DNA of 64,000 nucleotides from Sphingomonas sp. Mn802worker (GCF_000382485.1 NZ_AORY01000004.1:124001-188000), one strand, 5' to 3'; shown: positions 1 through 9,082, counted from the stretch's first letter. Numbers and translations: made by a program. The notes: a model not told the origin generated them from the letters alone.

Positions 1-373
1 GCGAGGCGTTCTCCAGCACGAAGATGCCGCGGTGGTCGTCATCGTCGTGACCGCTCGCCGCCGCGGTATAATAGATGAACCACTTGCCATCGATACGGTG
101 CAGCTCGGGCGCCCAGATCGACTGCGCGTTGGGGCCGGTCGCGGGCGGCGTCCACACGACATGCTCGGGTGCGTCGGCGAGCTTGGCCAGATCGGTGGTG
201 GCGCGGATCGCCAGCCGGTTCCTGAGCGTCGCCATGTAATAATAGGTGCCGCCGACCTGCACGATCGACGGATCGGGGCCCGAGGGCAGCAGCGGGTTGA
301 CCAGCATCGGCGACGGTGCCGCGACGAGCGGTGCGGCAATCGTCAGCGCCAGCGCGGCAAGGGCCTTCTTCAT
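1..373 (-). CDS. GH43-type glycoside hydrolase (5' part, runs off the window)
   Basis: The minus strand from 373 reads a signal peptide (about residues 1-19, Ala/Leu-rich after MKK) followed by NPLLPSGPDPSIVQVGG and YYYMATL. This is the typical opening of five-bladed family 43 enzymes (arabinofuranosidase/xylosidase/galactanase type), in which the Asp of the GPDPS segment is a catalytic base. Export to the periplasm or outside is inferred. Its ATG overlaps the dgoA stop by 4 bp (ATGA), so it is the fourth gene of the sugar operon and probably releases the sugar that SSS and dgo handle. Only about 124 codons are inside the window, so the family is fairly clear but the substrate is not. Confidence 0.75.
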   Translation of the reverse strand, partial: MKKALAALALTIAAPLVAAPSPMLVNPLLPSGPDPSIVQVGGTYYYMATLRNRLAIRATTDLAKLADAPEHVVWTPPATGPNAQSIWAPELHRIDGKWFIYYTAAASGHDDDDHRGIFVLENAS

Positions 374-996
374 GCCGACGCACTCCAGCCGGCGACAAAG
401 GCATCGGCGGCGGCGCGTACCTGCGCGGGGGTCGAGCCGACGCGGTAGAGCGCAGAGCCGAGCCCGAAGCCGTTTGCCCCCGCCTCGCGCCACGGCGTCA
501 TGTTGTCGGGCGTGATGCCGCCGACGGTTAGTACGGGCACGTGTTTCGGCAGCACCGCGCGTTGCGCCTTCAACACCGCCGGGCTCGCCGCCTCGGCCGG
601 GAACAGCTTGAGCGCGGTGGCGCCCGCGTCCAAGGCGGCGAACGCTTCTGACGGGGTGAAATAGCCTGGCAGCGACGCCATGCCGGCCGCCGCGGTGGCG
701 GCGATAACCGACAGGTTGGTGTTGGGCGAGATGACCATGCCTCCGCCGGCGTCCTGCACGCGTGCCACATCGGCGACGTTCAGCACCGTGCCGGCGCCGA
801 ACAGCGCATGGTCGCCGAAGCGCCGCGCCAGCCGTTCGATGCTGGTGAACGGATTGGGCGAGTTGAGCGGCACCTCGATCAGCGTGAAGCCGGCGGCGAG
901 CAGTTCCTCGCCTACGCCCTCGACTGTGTCGGGTGTGACGCCGCGCAGGATGGCGACGAGCGGCAAGGCGGCGAACGCCTGCGTGAAATCGATCAT
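370..996 (-). CDS. dgoA: 2-dehydro-3-deoxy-6-phosphogalactonate aldolase
   Basis: A 208-residue KDPG/KDPGal-type class I aldolase. The usual landmarks are present: LVAILRGVTPD at the N terminus, an IEVPLNSPN segment with the Glu of the active site, FGAGTVLN, and the Schiff-base Lys in ATALKLFPAE. It cleaves 2-dehydro-3-deoxy-6-phosphogalactonate to pyruvate and glyceraldehyde-3-phosphate in the De Ley-Doudoroff galactose pathway. Choosing DgoA over the gluconate homologue Eda rests on the neighbouring dgoK kinase and on the PLNSPN motif. It overlaps dgoK upstream and the GH43 gene downstream by 4 bp each, which implies translational coupling. Confidence 0.88.
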   Translation of the reverse strand: MIDFTQAFAALPLVAILRGVTPDTVEGVGEELLAAGFTLIEVPLNSPNPFTSIERLARRFGDHALFGAGTVLNVADVARVQDAGGGMVISPNTNLSVIAATAAAGMASLPGYFTPSEAFAALDAGATALKLFPAEAASPAVLKAQRAVLPKHVPVLTVGGITPDNMTPWREAGANGFGLGSALYRVGSTPAQVRAAADAFVAGWSASA

Positions 997-1862
997 GACA
1001 TGAGTTCCCAGATGCGGGTGATTCCCGCCACGAAGGCGAAGTGGCTGTCGACAGCGATGCTTTGCGCGCCGACTTGCTCGATCGCTGCGGCGTAAAGCGC
1101 GCCGAGCGCCGGGTCGGCGAGCACATGGACCCGGTCGCCCGCGGACACCTGCGCGCGCACGTCGCTGCCGATCAGCAGCCCGCTGACGTAGGAGGCGGCG
1201 TCGGCGTCGTCACGTAGGCCGAGCAGACTGGCGGGGCGAACGCCGAACAAGGCCGCGAGCAGATCGTGGTCGCCGGCGCGCGCCACGCCGTCACGGAATG
1301 CCTGTCCGTCGACGACCGCATCCGTCATCGCCGCGCCGATCAGTGCGTGATCGCGCAGCAGCGCAAAGGCTTCGCCGGTCATCGCGGTGGCGAAGTCAAC
1401 CAGCGCGCCATTGCGCATACGCGCCCATTTGCAATGCGTACCGGGCTGGCACAGCAGCGCGTCTTCGGGCACGAGGCCGCCCGCGACCGCGCCGAGCAGC
1501 TGAACCTCCTCTCCACGCATCACGTCCGCGCGGGTGCCATCGACGATGCTTACGCCGGGGACGATGAAGACGTCGTCCTCCACGCGCCGCGCTGCTGCGG
1601 CAAGCGTGTCGAGCGTGGCGGGGCAGGCGACATAGCCTGCGTCGACCCAGCCGCGGTTCGACCCGATCATGCCGGCGAGCAGCATCGGCCGATCGCCCAT
1701 CTGCTGCTTGAGCGCGCGGGCGGCGGCAGCGAGATCATCGTCTGCGACCGCACGGATGCCGAGGCCGTCGCGCTCGCTGCGGGTGACCACGCCGTGCTCG
1801 ATCAGATAGGCGCGCCGGTTGGTCGTCCCCCAGTCGACCGCGATGAAGCTGTTCGCGCTCAC
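993..1862 (-). CDS. dgoK: 2-dehydro-3-deoxygalactonokinase
   Basis: A 289-residue sugar kinase. The N-terminal FIAVDWGTTNRRAYLI is the phosphate-binding loop of the ASKHA-fold DgoK family, and CQPGTHCKWARM and the MTGEAFALLRDH stretch are also characteristic. It phosphorylates 2-dehydro-3-deoxygalactonate, giving the substrate of the adjacent DgoA aldolase. The stop of the upstream symporter and the ATG of this gene overlap by 4 bp, as do this stop and the start of dgoA, so the genes form one transcription unit read on the minus strand. Confidence 0.88.
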   Translation of the reverse strand: MSANSFIAVDWGTTNRRAYLIEHGVVTRSERDGLGIRAVADDDLAAAARALKQQMGDRPMLLAGMIGSNRGWVDAGYVACPATLDTLAAAARRVEDDVFIVPGVSIVDGTRADVMRGEEVQLLGAVAGGLVPEDALLCQPGTHCKWARMRNGALVDFATAMTGEAFALLRDHALIGAAMTDAVVDGQAFRDGVARAGDHDLLAALFGVRPASLLGLRDDADAASYVSGLLIGSDVRAQVSAGDRVHVLADPALGALYAAAIEQVGAQSIAVDSHFAFVAGITRIWELMS

Positions 1863-3448
1863 CAGAAGGTCGCGTACAGGACGACGAGGATCAGGACGAC
1901 GGCAAGCGCGCCGACGTTGAAGCTCGTCGTCGTGCGATAGCCGACGTCATGAGTGTCGATCGTGTCACGGTCACCGCGGTTGGGCGTCAGCAGCGAGACG
2001 ACGACGGCGAGCGCGAGTGCTGCAAGGAACACGACACCCATCCGGTCCATGAACGGCAGGCCGGGCGTCCACACCTTCATTCCCCACGACAGCAGCACTG
2101 AGGCGACCGCGGCGGTGATCGCGCCCGCCTCGTTGGCGCGCTTCCAGAACAGGCCGAGCAGGAAGATGACGGTGATGCCCGGCGTGAAGAAGCCGGTGAA
2201 TTCCTGGATGAACTGGAAAGCCTGCTCCGACGATCCGACCAGCGGACGTGCGGTCAGGATCGCTAGCACGATCGCGACCGACGCGGCGATGCGCCCGACC
2301 AGCACGAGGCGTCGATCATCGGCGATATGATCCTCCGCCGCCGACGGCTTGCGCTTGAACTTCGCCCAGACGTCGAGCGTGAAGATCGTCGCGATCGAAT
2401 TGATCTTGGACGCGGTCGACGCGATGATCGCCGCCACCAGCGCCGCAAAGACGAGGCCGAGCAGCCCGCTCGGCAGCAGCCGCATCATGGTCGGATAGGC
2501 TTCGTCTGGCTTGGGCAGGCCGGGCGCCAGGATCACCGCCGCGATGCCCGGCAGCACGATCACTATCGGCATCAGGAGTTTTAGGAACGCGGCGAACAGC
2601 ACGCCCTTGCGCGCCTCGTCGAGCGACTTGGCGGCGAGCGCGCGCTGGATGATGTACTGGTTGAACCCCCAATAGCTCAGGTTGGCGATCCACATGCCGC
2701 CGATCAGCACCGACAGGCCGGGCAGGTCCATGTAGTGCGGATTGCCCTTGTCGAGGATCATGTCGAAGTGATCGGGGATCTCGCGGGTCAGACGCGAGAA
2801 GCCGGCGACGACGCCGCTGCCCTGTCCCAGCTCGCCAAGCGTCAGATAGGCGATGATGAGGCCGCCGAGCACCAGCAGCGTCACCTGCACGATGTCGGTC
2901 AGCGCGACCGCCTTCAACCCGCCCTTCAGCTGATACAGCAGCGCGAACACGCCCAGCACGACGAGCGCCAAGTCCTGGTTGACGCCCGCGACCTTGGTGA
3001 CCGCGATCGAGCCGAGCCAGATGATGCTGGTCAGATTGACGAAGACGTAGAGCGCGAGCCAGAAAAGCGCCATCAGCGTCCGGATCGACGGGCCGTAGCG
3101 CCGCTCCAGGAACTGCGGCATCGTGTAGATCTCGTTGCGCAGGAAGATCGGCAGGAAATACTTGCCGACGATCAGCAGCGTCAGCGCCGCCATCCATTCG
3201 TACGACGCGATCGCAAGGCCGATGGCATAGCCCGACCCGGACATGCCGACGATCTGCTCGGCGGAGATGTTGGCGGCGATCAGGCTGGCACCGATCGCCC
3301 ACCACGGCAGGTTCTTGGAGGCGAGGAAATAATCGGTGGTGTTCTTGGGACCGGCGCCGGCCTTGTCGCGGCTGACCCATTGCGCCAGCGCGAAGATGCC
3401 GATCGCATAGGCGACCACTACCAGTACGTCGATCGTCGCCAGCTGCAC
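1859..3448 (-). CDS. SSS-family sodium:sugar symporter
   Basis: A 529-residue integral membrane protein with about 14 hydrophobic segments. It belongs to the solute:sodium symporter family. The segment after TM1 (TTDYFLASKNLPWWAIGASLIAAN in two parts) and YTMPQFLERRYG are hallmarks of the SglT-like Na+/sugar branch. The first codon is GTG at 3448, preceded by a GGGGAG ribosome site 7-8 nt upstream. It is the first gene of the operon with dgoK, dgoA and the GH43 gene, so galactose or an arabinose/galactose-type sugar is the likely cargo. The substrate is inferred only from this context. Confidence 0.87.
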   Translation of the reverse strand: MQLATIDVLVVVAYAIGIFALAQWVSRDKAGAGPKNTTDYFLASKNLPWWAIGASLIAANISAEQIVGMSGSGYAIGLAIASYEWMAALTLLIVGKYFLPIFLRNEIYTMPQFLERRYGPSIRTLMALFWLALYVFVNLTSIIWLGSIAVTKVAGVNQDLALVVLGVFALLYQLKGGLKAVALTDIVQVTLLVLGGLIIAYLTLGELGQGSGVVAGFSRLTREIPDHFDMILDKGNPHYMDLPGLSVLIGGMWIANLSYWGFNQYIIQRALAAKSLDEARKGVLFAAFLKLLMPIVIVLPGIAAVILAPGLPKPDEAYPTMMRLLPSGLLGLVFAALVAAIIASTASKINSIATIFTLDVWAKFKRKPSAAEDHIADDRRLVLVGRIAASVAIVLAILTARPLVGSSEQAFQFIQEFTGFFTPGITVIFLLGLFWKRANEAGAITAAVASVLLSWGMKVWTPGLPFMDRMGVVFLAALALAVVVSLLTPNRGDRDTIDTHDVGYRTTTSFNVGALAVVLILVVLYATFW

Positions 3449-3566
3449 CTACGCTCTCCCCATCATGCACGCTTATGCGTTCACGCTCCTTTTATATGAT
3501 AGATGAGACATGTCGACTGTGATTTAGTTGCTGGTGCGACGAGCAAGGTTGGTAGAGTGGTAGGGC
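3449..3566. promoter_or_regulatory. divergent promoter region between symporter operon and FadR-type regulator
   Basis: This 118-bp gap separates the symporter operon (leftward) from the regulator gene (rightward) and is the only place where both promoters can lie. It is AT-richer than its surroundings around 3490-3530 (ttttatatgatagatgagac), as expected for a promoter/operator. No clean palindromic operator was recognised. Control by the adjacent regulator is inferred from the divergent arrangement. Confidence 0.45.
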
Positions 3567-4289
3567 GTGGATATCGATTCGGAATCGCCGGTGCGGCAAA
3601 ACCTTGGCCGCAACCTGACCTTCGGGCTCCAGGAATTGCTCGGTCGCGCCATCGTCGTCGGCGAATATAGCGAGAAGCCGTTCCCGACCGAGAACGAACT
3701 GGTGCGCCAGCACGGGGTCAGCCGCTCGGTCACGCGCGAAGCGGTCAAGATGCTCGGCGCCAAGGGACTGCTCGGCGCGCGGCCTAAACAGGGCACGTTC
3801 GTCATGCCGGCGGAGGCGTGGAACCTGTTCGACGCCGACGTGCTGCGCTGGTTGCTGGAACGACGCCCGTCGATTGAGCTGCTGCGCCGCTTCAACGAAC
3901 TGCGTATGGGGGTGGAGCCACAGGCGGCAGCGCTCGCGGCACAACGCGCCGACGACGAGCAGCGCGCCGCTATCGTTCAAGGGCTCGAGCGGATGAAGGC
4001 CGCTGACCGCGGCGAAGACGATTCACTCGACGCCGATCTGGCATTTCACGTCGCGATCCTGCGCGCGACCAACAACCCCTTTTTCGTCCAGTTCCGCGAC
4101 ATGGTGGCGACCGCGCTCAGGGTGTCGATCCGCGTGACCAACCGGATCGCTGGCCGCACCGCCAGCATCCATGACCATGCAGCGGTATGCGAGGCAATCC
4201 TGGCGAGCGATCCCGACCGCGCGAAGATCGCGATGCAGGCGCTGATCGACGACGTGCTGGTCCTGATCGAGCGACTGGACGATCTCTAG
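3567..4289 (+). CDS. FadR/GntR-family (FCD) transcriptional regulator
   Basis: A 240-residue regulator. Residues 10-75 form a GntR winged helix (FPTENELVRQHGVSRSVTREAVKMLGAKGLL then a PKQGTFV wing). Residues 95-235 are an all-helical FCD ligand domain with the metal-binding pattern D..LAFHVAIL (Asp/His) followed by two later His in the IHDHAAV region. It starts with GTG at 3567. It is transcribed away from the GH43-dgo-SSS operon and is most likely its sugar-acid-responsive repressor. The effector is unknown; 2-dehydro-3-deoxygalactonate or galactonate would be logical candidates. Confidence 0.85.
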   Translation: MDIDSESPVRQNLGRNLTFGLQELLGRAIVVGEYSEKPFPTENELVRQHGVSRSVTREAVKMLGAKGLLGARPKQGTFVMPAEAWNLFDADVLRWLLERRPSIELLRRFNELRMGVEPQAAALAAQRADDEQRAAIVQGLERMKAADRGEDDSLDADLAFHVAILRATNNPFFVQFRDMVATALRVSIRVTNRIAGRTASIHDHAAVCEAILASDPDRAKIAMQALIDDVLVLIERLDDL

Positions 4290-4631
4290 GGCTGAACTCA
4301 TTGATGTGAGTGTCGCGATCGCACCCAGGTCGGCAAGGTGATCGGGCTAGCCACGCGTCTTGGTTACCGGATGGAGCGGCCGCAGCCGTTCTTTCCGAGG
4401 CGCTACGACAAGCTTCGATCGCGCTTCGTCGGTGGCCGAGCGGCATCGTCTTCGTCAACCGGGACGGGTAGCGCTGGCGAGATGCATCGGGTGTTGACGT
4501 GTCGCCGACGCGAACGCCTGCCACGCGTCGCTCTGCTGCGCCAACCGACCTTCGCATGGCTCGCGATCGGCCGGTCGGCCGCTTATGATGCGCTTGCCAC
4601 CGCCCGCCCGCAGCTTCAGGTTCCACATCTC
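4290..4631. other. non-coding gap, nothing recognised
   Basis: The reading frame of the downstream oxygenase stays open through most of this stretch (GTG at 4338), but the translation is Arg/Ser-rich and lacks family similarity. I treat it as leader or intergenic DNA. No terminator, repeat or RNA gene was seen. Confidence 0.4.
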
Positions 4632-5675
4632 ATGTCCTCCGCCTCTTACCCGCCGTTGTCGATCGGCGAGCCCGCGCCCTGGTTCACCGCACCCATGCTG
4701 GGGCAGGAAGCGGGCGCGGATTTCGACAAGGCCGGGGGGCGGCACGTCCTGCTGCTGCTGTTCGGGACGGCGGCGCATCCCGCGTGCGAGGTGGCGCTGG
4801 AGGTGCTGCAACGCCACGCCTCCATGTTCGCCGATGGTCGCGCCGCGATGCTGGGCGTCACGATCGATCCGCACGACGCCCAGCATCCCCGGGTGCAGGC
4901 ATTGCAACGCGCAGGGATGCACATCTTCGTCGACGCCGATCAGCAGGTCAGCCGGCGCTACGGCGCGATCGAGACAACGCCGGACGGGCTGACACTCAGA
5001 CCGTATTGGGTGCTGCTGGACCCCGCGTTGCGTGTGACCGGACTGTTTCCGCTCTCTGCCGCGCAGGAAGCGATCGCGACGCTGCGCCAGCAATGCACGG
5101 CGCCGCCGATCGACGTGGCGGCGCCTGCGCTCGTGCTGCCGCATGTCCTCGACGCATCCTTCGCCGCCGAACTCATCGCGCTGCACGCTCGCCATGGCGG
5201 CGTCGAATCGGGCGTGATGCGGCAGGTCGGCGACCGCACCGTCGAGGTGCAGAACCATGCGGTCAAGCGTCGTCGCGACGTACTGGTCGAGGAACCTGCG
5301 TTGCAGTCCTACCTGCGCGAGGCGATCACGCGCCGGCTGGTGCCGATGATCGAGCGGTGCTTTCAATACCGCCCGACCGAGATCGAACGCTATCTCGTCT
5401 CCTGCTACGACGCGCGCGATCATGCGCACTTCGCGCCGCACCGTGATAACACCACCCCGGCGACCGCGCACCGTCGGCTTGCCGTCACGATCAACCTCAA
5501 CGACGATTATGACGGCGGCGACCTTCGTTTTCCCGAGTTCGGCATGCGCAGCTACCGTGCACCGCGATGCGGGGCGATCGTGTTCTCCTGCTCGCTGCTC
5601 CACGAGGTGACCCGCATGACGGCCGGCCGACGCTATGCGACGCTGCCGTTCCTGTACGGCGGTGCGGCAGGCTGA
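4632..5675 (+). CDS. redoxin-fold / 2OG-Fe(II) oxygenase fusion protein
   Basis: A 347-residue two-domain protein, with start taken at ATG 4632 (MSSASYPPLSIGEPAPWF), where peroxiredoxin-like similarity begins. Residues 1-150 resemble an AhpC/TSA thioredoxin-fold domain with one Cys in HPACEVALE. Residues 165-345 are a 2-oxoglutarate/Fe(II) dioxygenase jelly roll. An HxD-like pair lies in HFAPHRDN, the distal His in SLLHEVTRM, and the 2OG-binding Arg follows in AGRRYATLPF. Proteins of this layout are usually annotated as PKHD-type hydroxylases, and the substrate is unknown. The missing resolving Cys suggests that the redoxin part is structural or uses an external thiol. Confidence 0.75.
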   Translation: MSSASYPPLSIGEPAPWFTAPMLGQEAGADFDKAGGRHVLLLLFGTAAHPACEVALEVLQRHASMFADGRAAMLGVTIDPHDAQHPRVQALQRAGMHIFVDADQQVSRRYGAIETTPDGLTLRPYWVLLDPALRVTGLFPLSAAQEAIATLRQQCTAPPIDVAAPALVLPHVLDASFAAELIALHARHGGVESGVMRQVGDRTVEVQNHAVKRRRDVLVEEPALQSYLREAITRRLVPMIERCFQYRPTEIERYLVSCYDARDHAHFAPHRDNTTPATAHRRLAVTINLNDDYDGGDLRFPEFGMRSYRAPRCGAIVFSCSLLHEVTRMTAGRRYATLPFLYGGAAG

Positions 5676-5711
5676 TCCGCGCACCAGCGCTGGTCGGCGG
5701 AATGGGAAAAA

Positions 5712-5786
<75 letters not shown>

Positions 5787-5890
5787 ACTCGCGTCGTGTC
5801 AGCGACGGGAGGGCGCCTAAGAGCGGTTTGGCCCATGATTGTCAAGGCGTGATCGCCGCATTAGCACAAATCCATGACCCGGCCGACTTC

Positions 5891-6040
5891 ATGACGAAAC
5901 CCGACGACCGCGCCGCCCGACTGGCGGAACAACTGCGCGCCAACCTGCACCGCCGCAAGGCGCAAGCGCGCGCCGGGCGGGAGGAGGCAGACGCGCAGAC
6001 GGACACGGCGCAGGACAAGCCGCGCCGCACGCCCGAATAG
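5891..6040 (+). CDS. small basic/charged protein, 49 aa
   Basis: ATG at 5891 begins MTKPDDRAARLAEQLRANL followed by an HRRKAQARAGRE stretch, a highly charged, probably helical peptide that ends at a TAG at 6040. Short proteins of the form DRAARLAEQLR-NLRRRKAQAR are common in sphingomonads beside unrelated genes, which supports reality, but I know no function. The ribosome site is not obvious. It could be missed by automated callers because of its size. Confidence 0.5.
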   Translation: MTKPDDRAARLAEQLRANLHRRKAQARAGREEADAQTDTAQDKPRRTPE

Positions 6041-6056
6041 CGGTGGCGCCTCCGCG

Positions 6057-7856
6057 TCAGGCCGCGATCGGTGCGCATTTCTCCACCAGCCAGGCACGAT
6101 CATCCGCCGGCAGGACGGGACCGAGCGTTTCGACCACCCGAGCGTGATAGGCGTCGAGCCAGGCGCGCTCTTCGCGCGACAACAGGTCGGCGTCGATCAG
6201 GTCGCGCTCGATCGGTGCGAGCGTCAGCGTCTCGAACGCCAGCATCGTGGCCTCGCCGCCGGGCAGATCGCGCTCCACCACCAGCAGCAGGTTCTCGATA
6301 CGGATGCCGTACTCGCCCGCCTTGTAGTAGCCTGGCTCGTTGGACAGGATCATGCCGGCGCGAAGCGGCTCCTGCGGCCCGCCGCCGGGATAGCTCGGCT
6401 TGGCGATCCGGGCCGGGCCTTCGTGCACCGCGAGGAAGCTGCCGACGCCGTGGCCGGTGCCGTGCGCGAAATCCAGCCCCGCAGCCCAGAGCGGCAAGCG
6501 GGCGAGCGCATCAAGCTGCTGCCCGCTGGTGCCGGGCGGGAAGGTCGCGGTAGCGAGCGCGATATGGCCCTTCAGCACGCGGGTGTAACGATCGCGCATC
6601 TCCGCAGTCGGCGTGCCGACAGGCACGACGCGGGTCACATCGGTGGTACCGTCGAGATACTGTCCGCCTGAATCGATCAGGTAAAGCTGACACAGCTCGA
6701 TCGCGCGGTTGGACTTCTCCGTCACGTGATAGTGCGGCAGTGCGCCATTCGGGCCGGTCGCGGAGATCGCGTCGAACGACAGGTCGCGCAAGCATCCCGT
6801 TTCCTCGCGGAAGCGCCGGAGCTGCGCGGCGGCGGAGAGTTCGGTCTGGTCACCCCCCGGTGCCTCGGCAGCGATCCAGCGCAGGAACCGCGTCAGCGCC
6901 GCGCCGTCGCGGATGCTGGCGGCGCGGTGGCCTGCGATCTCGGCTGCGTTCTTGGTTGCCTTCGGGATGATCGTCGGGTCGCGAAGCGCGAGCGCGGTGC
7001 CGCCGCCCGCCTCGACCGCATCGAAGATCGCCGCGACGGCGAGTGCCGGATCGATCGCGACGCGCTTGCCCGCGAAGCGGCCGAGCGCCGGGGCGAACTC
7101 GGCACGATCGTGAACGCGCACTGCATTGCCCAGATGCTGGTGCACCGCGTCGGTCATCTTCTCCGGCGCGACGAACAGGTCGGCGGTGCCGTCCGCGCCG
7201 ACGATCGTATAGGCGAGCGCGACGGGCGTACGCGAGACATCCTCGCCGCGGATGTTGAGCAGCCAGGCGGTCGAATCGAGCGCAGGGATCACCGCCGCAT
7301 CGGCCCCTACCTCGCCAAGCCAGTCGGCGACGCGCGCGCGCTTCGCGGCCGAGCTTTCGCCCGAATCTGCGTCGCTGTGGACCGTCAACGGTGCCAGCGA
7401 CGGGGCAGGGCGATCGTGCCACACCGCGTCGATCGGATTGGCGTCGACCGCGACGAGCTGCGCACCCTTTGCCGCCAGCGCCGTGCGGGTCTGCTCGACC
7501 CAGGCGCGGGTGTGAAGCCACGGATCGTAGCCGACGCGCGCGCCTTCGCTCGCGTTCGCCGCCAGCCAGTCGGCGACATTGTTCTCCGGCACCGCGACAT
7601 AGTCCCAATCGCCCGCCGACACCTGCTCGCGCACTTGGATCGTATAGCGCCCGTCGGTGAAGATCGCAGCCACGCCCGGCAGCACCGCCGCGATGCCCGC
7701 CGATCCGCCGAACCCGGTCAGCCAGCCGAGCCGCTGCGCGTAGCCGCCGACATATTCGCTCATATATTCGTCGGTCAGCGGCACGACGAAGCCGTCGAGG
7801 TGCTGGCGGGCGAGCTCGTCGCGCAGGGCGCGGAGACGGTCGGAATGGGTCGACAT
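6057..7856 (-). CDS. pepP: Xaa-Pro aminopeptidase (M24 family)
   Basis: A 599-residue protein, start at ATG 7856 (MSTHSDRLRALRDELARQ). It has the three-domain layout of long eukaryote-like aminopeptidase P: two creatinase N-terminal domains (about 1-150 and 160-310) and a pita-bread catalytic domain (about 320-560) followed by a short C-terminal extension. The metal ligands are visible as two Asp in LIDSGGQYLDGTTDVTR, His in HGTGHGVGSFL, and Glu in ILSNEPGYY and in the following RIENLLLV strand. It removes N-terminal residues before proline in the cytoplasm. The upstream in-frame extension to 8015 is Arg-rich and rejected. Confidence 0.9.
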   Translation of the reverse strand: MSTHSDRLRALRDELARQHLDGFVVPLTDEYMSEYVGGYAQRLGWLTGFGGSAGIAAVLPGVAAIFTDGRYTIQVREQVSAGDWDYVAVPENNVADWLAANASEGARVGYDPWLHTRAWVEQTRTALAAKGAQLVAVDANPIDAVWHDRPAPSLAPLTVHSDADSGESSAAKRARVADWLGEVGADAAVIPALDSTAWLLNIRGEDVSRTPVALAYTIVGADGTADLFVAPEKMTDAVHQHLGNAVRVHDRAEFAPALGRFAGKRVAIDPALAVAAIFDAVEAGGGTALALRDPTIIPKATKNAAEIAGHRAASIRDGAALTRFLRWIAAEAPGGDQTELSAAAQLRRFREETGCLRDLSFDAISATGPNGALPHYHVTEKSNRAIELCQLYLIDSGGQYLDGTTDVTRVVPVGTPTAEMRDRYTRVLKGHIALATATFPPGTSGQQLDALARLPLWAAGLDFAHGTGHGVGSFLAVHEGPARIAKPSYPGGGPQEPLRAGMILSNEPGYYKAGEYGIRIENLLLVVERDLPGGEATMLAFETLTLAPIERDLIDADLLSREERAWLDAYHARVVETLGPVLPADDRAWLVEKCAPIAA

Positions 7857-8039
7857 GGATATTGTCCGGTTCTGGCGGGTTGATGCGGTACCATGTGCCA
7901 GACCAGACCGCGTCGCGCCAACCCGGCTGCGCCCAATGGTGGGAAGCCGCCGGGGTTGACCGGGCGAAAGCGCCTCTGTCATCATGGCGTCATCCCCGCT
8001 CGGCACAGCGGGCACGAGCGATGACTAGGGGGATCTGAC

Positions 8040-8606
8040 GTGTTCCATCCCGATCTGATGCGCCATCCGGACTCCTGTCCGACGCTGGTGCTGAACGCCG
8101 ACTACACGCCGCTGTCCTATTATCCCCTGAGCATCTGGCCGTGGCAGACCGCGATCAAGGCGGTGTTCCTCGACCGCGTCGACATCGTCGCGCATTACGA
8201 ACGCGAGGTGCACAGCCCCAACCACACGATCAAGCTGCCGTCGGTCATCGCCTTGAAGCAGTTCGTGCGGCCGTCGCAATTTCCCGCCTTCACGCGGTTC
8301 AACCTGTTCCTGCGCGACAAGTTCGAGTGCCAATATTGCGGTCACGGGCGTGACCTGACGTTCGACCACGTGATCCCGCGGGCGCAGGGCGGACGCACGA
8401 CGTGGGAGAACGTCGTCACCGCCTGTAGCCCGTGTAATCTGAAAAAGGGCGGGCGCACGCCGAAACAGGCGCACATGCCACTGTTCCTCGAACCGATCCG
8501 CCCGACCAGCTGGCAGCTGCAGGAGCACGGCCGGCGCTTTCCGCCCAATTATCTGCACGCGACATGGCGCGATTGGCTGTACTGGGACGTTGAACTCGAA
8601 GCCTGA
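8040..8606 (+). CDS. HNH endonuclease family protein (chromosomal, conserved)
   Basis: A 188-residue protein beginning VFHPDLMRHPDSCPTLVLNADY (GTG at 8040, the start that preserves this conserved opening). The C-terminal half holds an HNH module: CQYCGHGRDLTFDHVIPRAQGG (first Cys pair and the DH of the active site), then NVVTACSPCNLKKG (Asn and second Cys pair). This type is a widespread single-copy chromosomal gene in alphaproteobacteria, not an obvious restriction enzyme, and its role is unknown. It is divergent from pepP and is followed by an EF-hand lipoprotein gene. Confidence 0.85.
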   Translation: MFHPDLMRHPDSCPTLVLNADYTPLSYYPLSIWPWQTAIKAVFLDRVDIVAHYEREVHSPNHTIKLPSVIALKQFVRPSQFPAFTRFNLFLRDKFECQYCGHGRDLTFDHVIPRAQGGRTTWENVVTACSPCNLKKGGRTPKQAHMPLFLEPIRPTSWQLQEHGRRFPPNYLHATWRDWLYWDVELEA

Positions 8607-8644
8607 CGCCCGTTGGTCGCAGGTCTGGGTCGATCAAAGGGGTC

Positions 8645-9082
8645 ATGATGCGGTTGTTGCTGGTTGGCGGGTGCGCGCTCGCGCTGATGGGCTGTTCGGG
8701 CAAGTCGGCGGACGAGAAGGCGATGCAGAATGCCGAACTGGCGAACTATACGCCGCCTTTCGTCATGTCGCGGCTCGACTTCGGCGGCGTGATCGAGCGG
8801 CGCTTCCGCCGGCTCGACGCCAACAATGACGACAAGCTGGAGCCGAGCGAGATTGCGCCGCGTCGCCGCGACTTCGTCATGCAGTTCGACACGAACAAGG
8901 ACGGCGTCATCAGCACCGATGAGTGGAGCCGCGGGATGCTCGCCTGGTTCGACCGGCAGGACCTGAACCATGACGGCACCTTGACCAGCGACGAGCGCGA
9001 GCGTGCGCGCGAGTTGCACGACGCCGATCTGCCGACACCCGACGACGAGCCGGCGAACAACACCGCAGCCGCCGCGCGCTGA
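8645..9082 (+). CDS. EF-hand lipoprotein
   Basis: A 145-residue protein with a lipoprotein signal (LLLVGGCALALMGCSG, lipobox Cys at about 17). Three EF-hand calcium loops follow: DANNDDKLEPSE, DTNKDGVISTDE and DLNHDGTLTSDE, each with Asp/Asn at positions 1, 3 and 5 and Glu at 12. It is probably anchored in an envelope membrane and binds Ca2+. The tail is acidic/Ala-rich and disordered. ATG at 8645 and 8648 are both possible starts; neither affects the domain structure. Confidence 0.85.
   Translation: MMRLLLVGGCALALMGCSGKSADEKAMQNAELANYTPPFVMSRLDFGGVIERRFRRLDANNDDKLEPSEIAPRRRDFVMQFDTNKDGVISTDEWSRGMLAWFDRQDLNHDGTLTSDERERARELHDADLPTPDDEPANNTAAAAR

Noticed and set aside
2735..3499. Long plus-strand frame opposite the symporter
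   Set aside because: Asp/Gln/Arg-rich shadow of a GC-rich membrane protein gene; the minus frame has full SSS motifs.
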